A stretch of DNA of 55,184 bases from Sandaracinaceae bacterium. GTDB taxonomy: Bacteria > Myxococcota_A > Polyangia > Polyangiales > Sandaracinaceae. A program made the position numbers and the translations under genes. Shown piece after piece: positions 33,464 to 44,837 of this stretch (positions are counted from its first letter, which is position 1; each line of letters starts with the position of its first letter). The stretch lies in NCBI GenBank assembly GCA_019637095.1, contig JAHBWG010000064.1:1-55184 (forward strand). Reading direction: 5' to 3'. Below the pieces are notes generated by a model. The model was given only the letters and a program-made list of their open reading frames with translations, was not told the DNA's origin and searched no databases.

Positions 33464-36400
33464 TCAGGGCGGGCCGCTCCAGGTGACGCCGATGGGGCTG
33501 CACGCGTAGAAGCGTGGATCGACCTCGGCTCGCACGACACACGTGCCTCCGCCCGCGGTGGGGCATTGGCAGCCGCCTTGCGCTCGCGAGAGCGCGATGC
33601 ACGGCGCGGTCGCCTCCGTCGGGAACGTGTAGGCGCCGACGGTCCAGCCGGTGACCGGGCTGTAGACCGTCACGTCCGGATCGCTCGGGTCCGGGTAGAA
33701 ATTGGTCCTGATCTGGTAGACCGCGCCAACCGCGGTTGCCCGGAGCTCCACTGTGCGGCTCGCCGCGCCGGCGCTCACCACGATCTCCTCGGCCCGGACG
33801 TGGGGCACTGGGTTCTCGAAGTCGAATGTCCTGGGGACCTCCAGCGGCGTCACCGTGATGGTCGCGCGCCCGCCGACCGGGACGGTGCCGCTCGAGGGGC
33901 TCACGCCGAACCAGCTCGGCGCCGGGCGGGTGATGGTGAACGAGAGCGGCGCGTCGCCGCGGTTCTCGACGACGAACCCGCGCGCGCTCGGGCGCGTGCC
34001 GCACCCCGCGGGCCCGAAGTCGACGGAGGTCGGCGCCACGTCGAGCCCGATCTCGCCGATCCCGCGACCCGTGAGGGTGCTCGAGCCGCTCGGCAAGGGC
34101 GCGCAGAGCGCCGCGCCCGCCGGCGCGCGCACGTCGACGCTGAAGGTGCGTGTCCCGACGAGGGCAGGTGAGAAGAGGGCGTGGTAGCGCCCCGGCCCCG
34201 CGATGGTGTCGGCGGTGACCGAGAGCTCGCTCATCGGATCGCTCTCGTCGAACAGGAGCGGCGCGAGCTCGTTGCCTCGCGTCGTGACGCGCACGTTCGC
34301 GCGCGAGACCTCGCCGATCGAGGTGTCGGGCAGCGTGATCATCGTCGCGTCGCGCGACACGATCATCCCGCGCACGATCTGAGAGACGCGCACCACGTGG
34401 GCCGCGCTCGGCGTCGTGATCGCGAGGTCGCGCGCCTGCTCGCCGGGCTCCGCGTGGACTATCGCCCGCGGCGTGATGTCGAGCGTGATGGTCCCGCGCG
34501 CCGGGATCGTCCCGCTCGCCGGCGCGACGTCGAACATCGGCGGCGCCCCCAGGAACGCCGCGCTGAAGGTGACCGCCGCCATGGCGTGGTTGCGGACGCG
34601 CACCGTGCGGCCGGAGGGGGGTGTCCCGCCGCAGCGGTTGTCGCCGAGGGCGACCGACGTGGTGTCGACCGAGCTCGGGGAGAGTGTGCCCTCTCCGGTG
34701 ATGCGCACCTCGGTCGGCGGCGCGCCGCAGAGCACGCCGCTGGTCCCGCCGCGCTGCGTGAGGCGCACGAGGTCGCTGAACGCGCCGGTCGGGATGAGGC
34801 GCGAGAACTCGACGCGCTCGGTCGCTCCGGCCGCGATCGTGACGACGTGCGCCTCGCTCGCCGCGTCGTGCGCGACGATCATCGTCACGGGCGAGCTGCC
34901 GGCGTTTCCGACGCGCACGGTCTGCGTCATCGTCGCGCCGGCGGGGACCGTCCCCATCGCGCTCCCCTCGGCGACGAGCACCGCGCCGTAGCGCGTCGCG
35001 CTGAGATGCACCGCTTGCCAGGGCGTATCGACGAGGCGCAGGTAGATGCTCCCGACGTCGGACTGCGGGCCCGTGCCCGAGCGCGGCGGCGCGGTGACCA
35101 TGAGCGTGTGCGCGCCCGGCGGCAGCGTGACGCGATCCGTGACCGGCGCACCGCCGAAGGCGACCCCGAACGATCCGTCGACGCGCACCTCGACCTCGAG
35201 GGGGCCGGTCGTGAGGTTGGTGACGGGGAGGTACAGCGGCGCGGGGTCGAGCCCGCAAGGCACCGCGCCGAACACGAGCGAGTCGGCGCCGACCACGAGG
35301 TTGGCGGCCCCTCGCGGTCGGAGCTGGAGCACTGGGCTCACCTCCGCGTCCGGGGTGCTGCACGCGTCGGTCACGCCGGTCGACAAGCTCACTTGCCTCG
35401 GGACGTCGGTCGCCGTCGGCGTGTAGACGACGCGCACCGTGTGCCGCTCGCCCGCGCCCAGGCGCAGATCCGTGGCGCCCGCGAACGTCACCGCGGAGGG
35501 CATCGACGCGCGGACGGCGAGATCGGCCGCCTCGGTCCCCGCGTTCTCGACGGTGAACTCGGCGGTGGCCGGCTGACCGACGAGCGTGCGCAGCTCGACC
35601 GTGCGCGCGTCGACCCAGCGGATCACCGCGCCCCCGGCCCGGTGGCGCAGCGCGATCGTGCGCGAGTCGGCGCCGGCCGTGATGTTGAGCAGGTCGCCGA
35701 GGTCGAGCGGCACGGCGGGGGTGAACGGCGCGGCGTCGGGTCGAACCATGATCGTCGCGCTGCCGCCGGCCGCGATCGTGCCCGACGCCGGCGTCAGGGT
35801 GAACGCGCTCGACGCGCCGCGGCCCAGGGCCGCGCTCCACGCGAGGGAGCTGCCGCCCGCGTTCGAGACGGTCACCGACTGCGCGGTGGGCATCGTGCCG
35901 CAGCGCGACTCGCCGAAGTCCACGTCGCCCGAGACGCGCAGCGAGCCGGCCCGGACCGCGCCCGTCACGCTCACCGGCCCGATGATCGATCGGCAGACCG
36001 CGCTCCGCGGCTCGAACGACACGGAGCCCTCGAACTCGCCCTCTTGCGTCGGCGCGAAGCGGATCGTGCCGTTGACGATCGTGTCCGGCGCGACGGTGAG
36101 CATCCCTGCGGCGAGGCCGGGCAGCTCGAGCGTGTACGGCGCAGGGAGGCTCGCCGCGACCGCGAAGGTCACGCTCTGGTCGCCGGGGTTACGTACCGAG
36201 AACAGGTACGAGCTCGTCGAGCCCACGCTCTGATCGCCGAACGCGTGGGTGTCCCCGACGATCGGGTAGCCGCCGGTCGCGGTGAAGCTCGCGTTCACGC
36301 TCAGGCCGCCGATCGCTTCACCGAGCGGGGCGGCGGTGATCTGCTCGGTGATCGCCGTGCGCAGGAGCGGCTGGGCGCCGGGCGCGATCTGTGGGCGCAC

Positions 36401-36835
36401 CGTGAACGTGGCGCTCGCGCCGGGCGCGAGCTCTCCGCCGAGCGTCCCCTCGAGCACGAACCACGCGGCGTAGTCGGGCCCGACGCGCACGAGGAAGCTG
36501 CCGCGCGAGGGGCCGTCGTTGGTCACACGAACCGTGCGCGCGGCCGGCGCCGTGGCGCCGCAGCTCCAGGAGCCGAACTCGAGGTCGCCCTCGACCACCG
36601 CGACGGTGAACGAGGCGGGATCGAGCGGGCCGGCGTCGGCGCCGCCCGCGTCCTGGCCCGCGTCGCTCCCTCCGCCGTCCGCGCCGCCCGCGTCGGCGCC
36701 GCCGTCCTCGGCCGCGGCGGCGTCCGCCGGCGCGCCGGTGTCGGGTCGGGTCCCCGCGTCGGATGTCGCGCCGCCGTCGCAGGCGACGGCCGACAGGAGA
36801 ATGGCGGTGAGGAGCAGGCGCGCGTGTCGAGGCAT
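33464..36835 (-). CDS. Giant lipoprotein made of ASH/Ig-like repeats
   Basis: A 1123-residue protein starting at MPRHARLLLT with lipobox SAVAC (Cys19) and a long Asp-Ala-Gly linker. The rest is roughly nine tandem beta-sandwich modules of 90-110 residues sharing strands such as DVDFGESRCGT, VSNAGGSSLAWS, SGTIAAGGSATIMV and, later, VDFGPAGCGTRPSARGF. The layout is like ASPM-SPD2-Hydin (ASH) domains. The carboxy-terminal segment has extra cysteines (CIALSRAQGGCQCPTAGGGTC is its densest stretch). A surface-exposed spacer or adhesin is likely. The frame is open for 148 codons upstream but those show no signal-peptide character. Confidence 0.8.
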   Translation of the reverse strand: MPRHARLLLTAILLSAVACDGGATSDAGTRPDTGAPADAAAAEDGGADAGGADGGGSDAGQDAGGADAGPLDPASFTVAVVEGDLEFGSWSCGATAPAARTVRVTNDGPSRGSFLVRVGPDYAAWFVLEGTLGGELAPGASATFTVRPQIAPGAQPLLRTAITEQITAAPLGEAIGGLSVNASFTATGGYPIVGDTHAFGDQSVGSTSSYLFSVRNPGDQSVTFAVAASLPAPYTLELPGLAAGMLTVAPDTIVNGTIRFAPTQEGEFEGSVSFEPRSAVCRSIIGPVSVTGAVRAGSLRVSGDVDFGESRCGTMPTAQSVTVSNAGGSSLAWSAALGRGASSAFTLTPASGTIAAGGSATIMVRPDAAPFTPAVPLDLGDLLNITAGADSRTIALRHRAGGAVIRWVDARTVELRTLVGQPATAEFTVENAGTEAADLAVRASMPSAVTFAGATDLRLGAGERHTVRVVYTPTATDVPRQVSLSTGVTDACSTPDAEVSPVLQLRPRGAANLVVGADSLVFGAVPCGLDPAPLYLPVTNLTTGPLEVEVRVDGSFGVAFGGAPVTDRVTLPPGAHTLMVTAPPRSGTGPQSDVGSIYLRLVDTPWQAVHLSATRYGAVLVAEGSAMGTVPAGATMTQTVRVGNAGSSPVTMIVAHDAASEAHVVTIAAGATERVEFSRLIPTGAFSDLVRLTQRGGTSGVLCGAPPTEVRITGEGTLSPSSVDTTSVALGDNRCGGTPPSGRTVRVRNHAMAAVTFSAAFLGAPPMFDVAPASGTIPARGTITLDITPRAIVHAEPGEQARDLAITTPSAAHVVRVSQIVRGMIVSRDATMITLPDTSIGEVSRANVRVTTRGNELAPLLFDESDPMSELSVTADTIAGPGRYHALFSPALVGTRTFSVDVRAPAGAALCAPLPSGSSTLTGRGIGEIGLDVAPTSVDFGPAGCGTRPSARGFVVENRGDAPLSFTITRPAPSWFGVSPSSGTVPVGGRATITVTPLEVPRTFDFENPVPHVRAEEIVVSAGAASRTVELRATAVGAVYQIRTNFYPDPSDPDVTVYSPVTGWTVGAYTFPTEATAPCIALSRAQGGCQCPTAGGGTCVVRAEVDPRFYACSPIGVTWSGPP

Positions 36836-36986
36836 TCGCCGATCCTCGACGCCCCCGCGCGCCGCGACCAGACGGCGCGTTGATGGACCGATGATGGGCC
36901 GCGCGGGGCTCGACGCCCGCGAGAGTGCGCGACGGGCACGACACCGGCGCGCGTGCTCGGCGTTTCCCGCGGCGTCGCGCTGCGGT

Positions 36987-37880
36987 ATGAACCGGCCGAT
37001 GCCGACCCTCGAAGGAGTCCTCCCGGCGCTGGTGACGCCGTTTCGCGAGGGCGCGCTCGACGAGCCCGCCCTGCGCGCGCTCGTCGAGCGCCTGATCGCC
37101 GGCGGCGTCGCGGGGCTCGTCCCCTGCGGCACCACCGGAGAGAGCGTGGCGCTCTCCGACGCCGAGCACGCCCGCGTGATCGCGGCCGTCGTCGCGCAGG
37201 CGCGCGGCCGTGTCCCGGTGATCGCGGGCGCGGGCACCGCGTCGACGGCGCACTCGATCCACCTCGCGCGCCAGGCCAAGGAGGCGGGCGCCGACGGGCT
37301 CCTGCTCGTGTGCCCGTACTACAACCGCCCGACGCAGGCGGGGCTCGAGGCGCACTTCCGCGCGATCCTCGCGGCCGCGCCGCTGCCCGCCGTGCTCTAC
37401 AACATCCCGGGTCGCACCGGCGTCGACCTCGCGGTCGAGACGCTCGCGCGGCTCGCCGACGTGCCCGAGATCGTCGCGATCAAGGAGGCCACCGGCAACG
37501 TGCTGCGCACCCAGGAGATCCTCGCCGCCCTCGGCGATCGCTTCACGGTGCTCTCGGGCGACGACGCGCTCACGCTCCCCGTGCTCGCGCTCGGCGGGCG
37601 CGGCGTGATCAGCGTGACGGCCAACGCGTTCCCGCGCGCGGTGTGCGACGTCGTCGCGCGCTTCGACGCGGGCGATCTCGCGGGCGCGCGCGCCGCGCAC
37701 CTGCGGCTCGCGCCGGTGCACCAGGCGATGTTCCTCGAGAGCAACCCCGGGCCGATCAAGGCGGTGCTCGCCGCCGCCGGCCACTGCGCGCCGGAGGTCC
37801 GCCTCCCGCTCGCGTGGCCTTCCGACGCGACCGTCGCGCGCGTGCGCGCGACCTGCGAGGCGGCGGGGGTGCTCGCGTGA
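36987..37880 (+). CDS. dapA: 4-hydroxy-tetrahydrodipicolinate synthase
   Basis: A 297-residue TIM-barrel enzyme condensing pyruvate with aspartate semialdehyde, the first step of the DAP/lysine branch. It contains GTTGES, the Tyr motif LYNIPGRTG, the Schiff-base lysine in VAIKEATGN, and SGDDALTLP. The first ATG gives MNRPMPTLEG; the second, 12 bases on, gives MPTLEG and is equally possible. Its stop overlaps the GTG of dapB, so the two steps of the pathway are translationally coupled. Confidence 0.97.
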   Translation: MNRPMPTLEGVLPALVTPFREGALDEPALRALVERLIAGGVAGLVPCGTTGESVALSDAEHARVIAAVVAQARGRVPVIAGAGTASTAHSIHLARQAKEAGADGLLLVCPYYNRPTQAGLEAHFRAILAAAPLPAVLYNIPGRTGVDLAVETLARLADVPEIVAIKEATGNVLRTQEILAALGDRFTVLSGDDALTLPVLALGGRGVISVTANAFPRAVCDVVARFDAGDLAGARAAHLRLAPVHQAMFLESNPGPIKAVLAAAGHCAPEVRLPLAWPSDATVARVRATCEAAGVLA

Positions 37881-38665
37881 CGCGGGTCGCGCTCTTCGGC
37901 GCCACCGGGCGCATGGGGCAGGCGATCGCGCGCGTGCTCGCGGGCGACCGCGACGCGCGCGTCGTCGCCGCGTGGGCGCACGGCGGCGACGAGCGGCTCG
38001 GGCTCGACCTCGGCGAGCTCGCGGGGGTCGGGCGGCTCGAGGTCGCGATCGGCGTGCTCGGCGAGATCGACGCCGACGTCGTCATCGACTTCACGACGCC
38101 CGACGGGACCGAGCTGGTCGCGACGGCGTGCGCGGCGAGCGGCGCCGCCCTCGTGAGCGGGACGACGGGCCTCCACGCCGCGGCGGAGGACGCCTTGCGT
38201 CGTGCGGCCGCCTCGGTCCCCGTGGTGCACGCGCCGAACATGAGCGTCGGCGTGACGCTGCTCTTCCACCTCGCGGAGCTCGCCGCGTCGCGGCTCGACG
38301 ACTTCGACGCGGAGATCGTGGAGATGCACCACCGCCACAAGGTCGACGCGCCGAGCGGGACCGCGGTGCGGCTCGCCGAGCACGTCGCGCGCGCGCGCTC
38401 GCTCTCCCCGGAGCGGGCGCTGCGCTTCGCGCGGAGCGGCCAGGTCGGCCCGCGCACCGCCGACGAGATCGGCGTGATGACGCTGCGCGGCGGCGCGGTC
38501 GTCGGCGATCACACGCTGCACCTCGTCGGCGAGGGCGAGCGCCTCGAGCTCACGCACCGCGCGATGGACCGCTCGATCTTCGCGCGCGGCGCGGTGCGCG
38601 CGGCGAAGTGGTGCGTCGATCAGCCGCCGGGCCACTACGGGATGGCCGACGTCCTCGGGCTCTGA
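37877..38665 (+). CDS. dapB: 4-hydroxy-tetrahydrodipicolinate reductase
   Basis: A 262-residue enzyme with the NAD(P)-binding motif ALFGATGRMGQAI near the N-terminus, VIDFTTPDGTE, SGTTGL, and the substrate-binding block EIVEMHHRHKVDAPSGTA with the catalytic His and Lys. It reduces the DapA product in the DAP/lysine pathway, supplying lysine and the peptidoglycan cross-link residue. GTG start within the stop of dapA. Confidence 0.97.
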   Translation: MTRVALFGATGRMGQAIARVLAGDRDARVVAAWAHGGDERLGLDLGELAGVGRLEVAIGVLGEIDADVVIDFTTPDGTELVATACAASGAALVSGTTGLHAAAEDALRRAAASVPVVHAPNMSVGVTLLFHLAELAASRLDDFDAEIVEMHHRHKVDAPSGTAVRLAEHVARARSLSPERALRFARSGQVGPRTADEIGVMTLRGGAVVGDHTLHLVGEGERLELTHRAMDRSIFARGAVRAAKWCVDQPPGHYGMADVLGL

Positions 38666-38715
38666 GGCGCCGCGCGGCCTCGCTGCGAGCCCGTCGCGCA
38701 GGTGTCGGTCGAGAC

Positions 38716-39321
38716 TCAGGTGGGGTTCAGCCCCATCACGCAGGCGCCGCCGCCGCAGATGAACGTCAGCTGCGGCGGATCCGCGACGTACGTGCCCGTG
38801 CAGGTCGTCGGCGCGGCCGCGCCCGGCGTGAGGGTGCCGGCGATACTGCCCGACTCGTTCAGCGTGAACGTCCCCTCGAGGGCGGGCGGCGCGTCGACCG
38901 CCGTCACCACGAACGTGCACGGCGCCGCGGCGTCCTCGGTGATCGTCACCATCTGCGACGCCACCGCCCCGCCGCACGGGACGTCCGCGCTCACGAAGCT
39001 CACCGTCCACGCGGTCGGCGGCATGGCGCAGACGGGGACGGCGGCGTCGGTCTCGCCCGCGTCGGCCTCGCCCGCGTCGGTCTCGCCCGCGTCGTCGTCG
39101 GGCGGCGGCCCGCCGTCGCGGCCCGGCGGGCCCGCGTCGGTCTCGGCGCTCGCGTCCATGCCGGCGCCGCCGCCGTCCGTCCGCGCGCCCGCCGGCTGGC
39201 AGCGGCCGTCGATGCAGGCCTCCAGGAAGTCCGCGCAGTCCGAGTCGAGGACGCACGAGGAGCCCTCGCCGCCATCACAGGCGGCGAGACACAGCGCGAG
39301 CAGGGCAGCGAAGCGGGGCAT
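38716..39321 (-). CDS. Asp-Gly-rich lipoprotein
   Basis: A 201-residue lipoprotein (lipobox LAAC, Cys15). It has a first Cys-knot (CVLDSDCADFLEACIDGRCQ) of the kind common in myxobacterial surface proteins, then a low-complexity Asp-Ala-Gly stretch, and a C-terminal beta domain with paired cysteines. Function unknown. It is on the same strand as, and downstream of, another Asp-Gly-rich lipoprotein; the gap between them holds a hairpin. Confidence 0.75.
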   Translation of the reverse strand: MPRFAALLALCLAACDGGEGSSCVLDSDCADFLEACIDGRCQPAGARTDGGGAGMDASAETDAGPPGRDGGPPPDDDAGETDAGEADAGETDAAVPVCAMPPTAWTVSFVSADVPCGGAVASQMVTITEDAAAPCTFVVTAVDAPPALEGTFTLNESGSIAGTLTPGAAAPTTCTGTYVADPPQLTFICGGGACVMGLNPT

Positions 39322-39415
39322 CTGGAGCAGCGTACCCCGCGTCGCTCCCAGGTGTCGATCGCGGGCCGCTCGATCGGGCCGCTCGATCGCTCGAACCCGG
39401 AGGTTCGAACGCGGA

Positions 39416-39444
39416 CGCCCCGCTCCGGAGGCCGGAGCGGGGCG
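39416..39444 (-). terminator. Long perfect hairpin after a lipoprotein gene
   Basis: A 13-bp perfect stem (CGCCCCGCTCCGG and its complement) with a 3-base loop, 22 bases past the stop of the minus-strand gene that ends at 39467. No U-tract follows on the minus strand, so it may be a terminator of a non-classical type or an RNA-stability element. Just beyond it are a 7-bp hairpin (39391-39408) and two copies of GGCCGCTCGATCG (39364-39376 and 39378-39390). Confidence 0.5.
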
Positions 39445-39466
39445 CCAGGGAGATCACAGGCGCGCG

Positions 39467-40660
39467 TCAGGGCGCGACGTAGTTGTCCTGCCAGACGAAG
39501 AACTGCACACCGTGCGTCGCCGCGAAGGGCGCGCCCGGCGGGAGCAGGCCGCTGATGAAGATCGTGTTGATCGATCCGTCGGCCATGCGCGGCTGGATCT
39601 CGTCCGCCGGCATCGCCGTCGGCCACGCGTCGAGGATGGGGTAGCAGCGCCCGCCGGAGAACGCGGGGGTGCAGCCCATGCCGTCCTCGAGGCGGACGTA
39701 GAGGCCGCCACCCGCCATCGCGGCCGGGATCGTCGGGACGATCTCGGCGCGCTCGGCGTAGGCGCTGACCATGCCGTAGGCGAGCCCGGTCGCGAGCGCG
39801 ACCGCCTCGTCGGCCGGGTTCATGTCGACGCAGGTGCCGTCGCCCGCGGGGTTGGGCACGATGCTCGGGTCGTAGCAGACGGTGAAGCCCGACGGGGGCG
39901 TCGAGTTCACGACCTGGTTCGAGACGCGCACGCGCGTGTTGCCGGAGGCCGGCGCGGTGTCGTCGTCCTCGATGAGCAGGAGCTGCGAGCCCTGCGTGCA
40001 CGCGGCCATGAACGTCGGGGCCGCGGCGGCCGGGTTGCAGATCGACGGCAGGGCGCCGCCGGTCGCGCCGAACGTGTCGGGCAACAGGCCGGAGGTGATG
40101 ATGGTGTAGCGCCCGTTCACCTCGAGGGCGGTCGGCGGGATCGTCGCGATGAGCGCGGCGGTCGGCGCGCCGGCGGCGTTCGGGTCCGCCGGGCACATCG
40201 CCGGGTCGCCGAGGTTCGCCGGCTCGTAGAAGGCCGCGATGTAGTCGAGCGGCGCGATGACCTCGAGGCTCGTGTACGGCGAGACGCCGCGGAACGGCAC
40301 GGGGCCCAGCGTCTGGGTGACGAAGCGGCTCGTGAGGATCGTGGCCCCGGAGGCGACGTAGAGGCAGATGTGGAACCCGCCCGGGCGCGCCGTCGTGCCG
40401 GTGAGGCCGGGCATGTTGTTGACGATGCGGACCTGGAAGGTCTGCGGCGGTCCGGCGTCCGTCATCATCATGCCGGAGTCCTCGCCGCCGCCGCCGTCCA
40501 TCATCGTCATGCCGGAGTCCTCGCCGCCTCCGCCGCCCGCGTCGCGCGGACCCGCGTCCGTGCCCGGCATCGTGCCGGCGTCGGTGCCCCCGTTCCCGTC
40601 GCAGCCCCACGCGCCGAGCGCGAGCGCCACGGCGCATGCCAAGAATCGCTTCGTCTTCAT
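39467..40660 (-). CDS. Asp-Gly/Met-rich lipoprotein with DUF4397-like repeats
   Basis: A 397-residue lipoprotein. The ATG at MKTKRF is chosen because a good AGAGGA ribosome-binding site lies just upstream; the GTG five codons earlier would be in that site. The lipobox is AWGC (Cys20) followed by a low-complexity region with two near-copies of GGGGEDSGM. The folded part opens with QVRIVNNMPG, which resembles DUF4397 domains, and has a second beta domain from about residue 240. Function unknown, surface location expected. Confidence 0.75.
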   Translation of the reverse strand: MKTKRFLACAVALALGAWGCDGNGGTDAGTMPGTDAGPRDAGGGGGEDSGMTMMDGGGGEDSGMMMTDAGPPQTFQVRIVNNMPGLTGTTARPGGFHICLYVASGATILTSRFVTQTLGPVPFRGVSPYTSLEVIAPLDYIAAFYEPANLGDPAMCPADPNAAGAPTAALIATIPPTALEVNGRYTIITSGLLPDTFGATGGALPSICNPAAAAPTFMAACTQGSQLLLIEDDDTAPASGNTRVRVSNQVVNSTPPSGFTVCYDPSIVPNPAGDGTCVDMNPADEAVALATGLAYGMVSAYAERAEIVPTIPAAMAGGGLYVRLEDGMGCTPAFSGGRCYPILDAWPTAMPADEIQPRMADGSINTIFISGLLPPGAPFAATHGVQFFVWQDNYVAP

Positions 40661-40708
40661 GTCGTTCCTCTCCACCCTGGTGCTCCGCGTGAGGCCCTCC
40701 CCCGCGGA

Positions 40709-40736
40709 TTGTCACAACCCTGCGACGTAGAATACT
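40709..40736 (+). promoter_or_regulatory. Candidate sigma70-type promoter for the zinc-ribbon/kinase operon
   Basis: TTGTCA (5 of 6 to TTGACA) and AATACT (4 of 6 to TATAAT) are separated by 16 bases in an unusually A/T-rich stretch of the divergent gap. The -10 box is 65 bases before the first codon. Prediction from sequence only. Confidence 0.3.
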
Positions 40737-40801
40737 GCAACTCGGGCGCGGACCGATAGCTACTAACAAATCGGGGGGTCCCCGGTTACGCTCCGGGCGC
40801 G

Positions 40802-42772
40802 ATGAGCGAGGGGCGGACCTGCGAGAGCTGCGGGCACCAGAACGCGCGCGACGCGGTCTTCTGCAGCAAGTGCGGCAGCAAGGTCGAGGGCGAGGCGCCC
40901 GAGCCGGCGCGCGAGGCGCCGCGCAGCGAGCGGCCGGCGCGCGAGGCGCCGCGCGGCGACCGCCCCGCGAAGCGCGCGCGCCGCGTCGCCGGGCAGGCCA
41001 AGACGATGATCGGCGTCGGCGCGCCGTCCCGCGAGCTGATCGAGGCGGCGAAGGCGGCCGCCGCGGAGGGGCGCGAGGAGCCGGCGCCGCCGCGCGACGA
41101 GGAGGCGCGCGCGCCCGAGGCGAAGCGCGGCGCCACGAGCGGGCGGACCGTGCTCGGGATGCCGACGCCCGACGGCGACGAGGTCGCCGCCGCGGTCGCG
41201 CGGGCGAAGGAGGCGCGCGCGCAGCGCGAGGCGCCCGCGCCGCAGCGCGAGGCGAGCGCCGCCCCCGTCGAGGCGGCGCCGCATCCGGAGAGACGCGAGG
41301 AGCAGCGCACGCCCGAGGCGCTCGGCAAGCGTCCGTCCGCGCGCCCGGAGGCCGCCCTCGACCCGACGACGAACCGCACGATGCTCGGGCAGCCGGCGCC
41401 GCGCAAAGAGGACGTCGAGGCCGAGGTCGCGCGCCGCCGCGAGGCGAAGGCCCAGAAGGAGCCGCGGGGGCTCGAGGACTCGCACGGCTCGGGCCGCATG
41501 CGCGCGCCGGTCGTGTACCCGACGGACACCGACGAGGAGGACGCGCTCACCGTCCTGCCGACGCGCAAGCCGCCGAAGGGGCTCGCGATCGCCGCGCTCG
41601 TGCTCGGGCTCTCCGCCCTCGCGATCGGCGGCGGCGCGCTCGCGTGGGCGCTGCTCTCGAGCGGCCCCGCGATCCGCGCGTCGGTCGTGCAGGGCGAGAG
41701 CGGCGAGCTGCTCGAGCTCGAGGTCCCGGGCGCCGAGCAGGGCACCCGCGTGCGCTTCGGCGGGCGCGAGGAGGCGCTCGAGGCGGGGCGCGCGCGCTTC
41801 CCGCTCTCCGCGGACGCGCTGAGCCTCGGCGACAACCGCCTCACCGTCGACGTGATCGCGCCGGACGGAGACGTCGAGAGCCGCACCGTCGAGCTGCGCC
41901 TCGAGATCCGCGTGCGCGCGGACCTCGGGCCGCTCGCGAGCGCGCCGCCCGCGATCGAGGTCGTGGTCGAGGCGCCCCCCGGCTCGGAGGCGTCCATCGA
42001 GGGCGCGCCGCTCACGCTCGACGCGAACGGGCGCGGGACGCGGCGCTTCGAGATCGACGGGCGCGGCGCGAGCGCGGAGGGGCTCGTCGAGCACGTGGTG
42101 CGCTACCGCGTCTCTCCGCCCGGCGGTGAAGTGGCGCAAGGCTCGTTGCGGACCCGCATCCCGCTCACCACGCTCTCGCTCGATCGGCCGGGCACGAGCG
42201 TCGTGACGGACCAGGCGTCGGTCGAGTTCGCGGGCGCGGTCGGTCCCGGCGCGACGGTCACGATCGGCGGGGAGGCGGTCGCGGTGAGCGAGGGCCGCTT
42301 CGTGCACCGCCTCGCCGTCGACGAGGTGGGCGAGCGCGAGGTCGAGGTCGTCGCGCAGGTCTCGGGGCGCGCGCCCCGCGTGGTGCGCGTCGCGATCCGG
42401 CGCGTCGCGGACCTCGAGGCCGAGGCGGCGGCCTTCCCGCACGACGCGACCCTCACCTACGCGCGCATCGCGCAGAACCCGGCCACGTACCGCGGACAGC
42501 GCGTGCGCTTCGACGGGCTCGTCTACAACGTCGACGTGCGCGGCGGGCAGAGCAACCTGCAGATCCTCGTGCGAGAGTGCCCGGCCGGCGACCAGTGCCC
42601 GCTCTGGGTGACGTACCCCGCCGCGACGGAGATCGAGCGCCGCACGCGGGTGCGCGTGTTCGGGACCGTCGGCGGCGAGCAGCAGTTCCGCTCGCAGTCC
42701 GGCGAGCTCCGCGTCGTCCCGCGCGTCGACGCCACCTTCATCCTGCCCGGCGAGGGGCCGGCGCGACGGTGA
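40802..42772 (+). CDS. Zinc-ribbon membrane protein with repeated TMxG motifs, probable kinase partner
   Basis: A 656-residue protein. Residues 7-24 form a zinc ribbon (CESC and CSKC). A charged, Ala/Glu/Arg-rich cytoplasmic part contains KTMIG (Thr68), RTVLG (Thr116), RTMLG (Thr193) and LTVLP (Thr250), the first three with Gly at the same distance. A membrane helix spans about 261-284, then several extracytoplasmic beta domains. The C-terminal 120 residues have an OB-like start (ATYRGQRVRFDGLVYNV). The threonines sit in one repeated context and are candidate phosphorylation sites for the kinase encoded next. Coupled to that gene with one base between stop and GTG. Confidence 0.78.
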   Translation: MSEGRTCESCGHQNARDAVFCSKCGSKVEGEAPEPAREAPRSERPAREAPRGDRPAKRARRVAGQAKTMIGVGAPSRELIEAAKAAAAEGREEPAPPRDEEARAPEAKRGATSGRTVLGMPTPDGDEVAAAVARAKEARAQREAPAPQREASAAPVEAAPHPERREEQRTPEALGKRPSARPEAALDPTTNRTMLGQPAPRKEDVEAEVARRREAKAQKEPRGLEDSHGSGRMRAPVVYPTDTDEEDALTVLPTRKPPKGLAIAALVLGLSALAIGGGALAWALLSSGPAIRASVVQGESGELLELEVPGAEQGTRVRFGGREEALEAGRARFPLSADALSLGDNRLTVDVIAPDGDVESRTVELRLEIRVRADLGPLASAPPAIEVVVEAPPGSEASIEGAPLTLDANGRGTRRFEIDGRGASAEGLVEHVVRYRVSPPGGEVAQGSLRTRIPLTTLSLDRPGTSVVTDQASVEFAGAVGPGATVTIGGEAVAVSEGRFVHRLAVDEVGEREVEVVAQVSGRAPRVVRVAIRRVADLEAEAAAFPHDATLTYARIAQNPATYRGQRVRFDGLVYNVDVRGGQSNLQILVRECPAGDQCPLWVTYPAATEIERRTRVRVFGTVGGEQQFRSQSGELRVVPRVDATFILPGEGPARR

Positions 42773-42773
42773 C

Positions 42774-44833
<2,060 letters not shown>

Positions 44834-44837
<4 letters not shown>

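Noticed and set aside
39391-39410. tRNA T-loop-like GGTTCGAA sequence
   Set aside because: It is part of a short hairpin, with no acceptor stem or anticodon arm around it.
40802-41500. Low-complexity zone as a frameshift or pseudogene
   Set aside because: The frame is continuous through the zinc ribbon, membrane helix and outer domains, and the repeats of TMxG are in frame.
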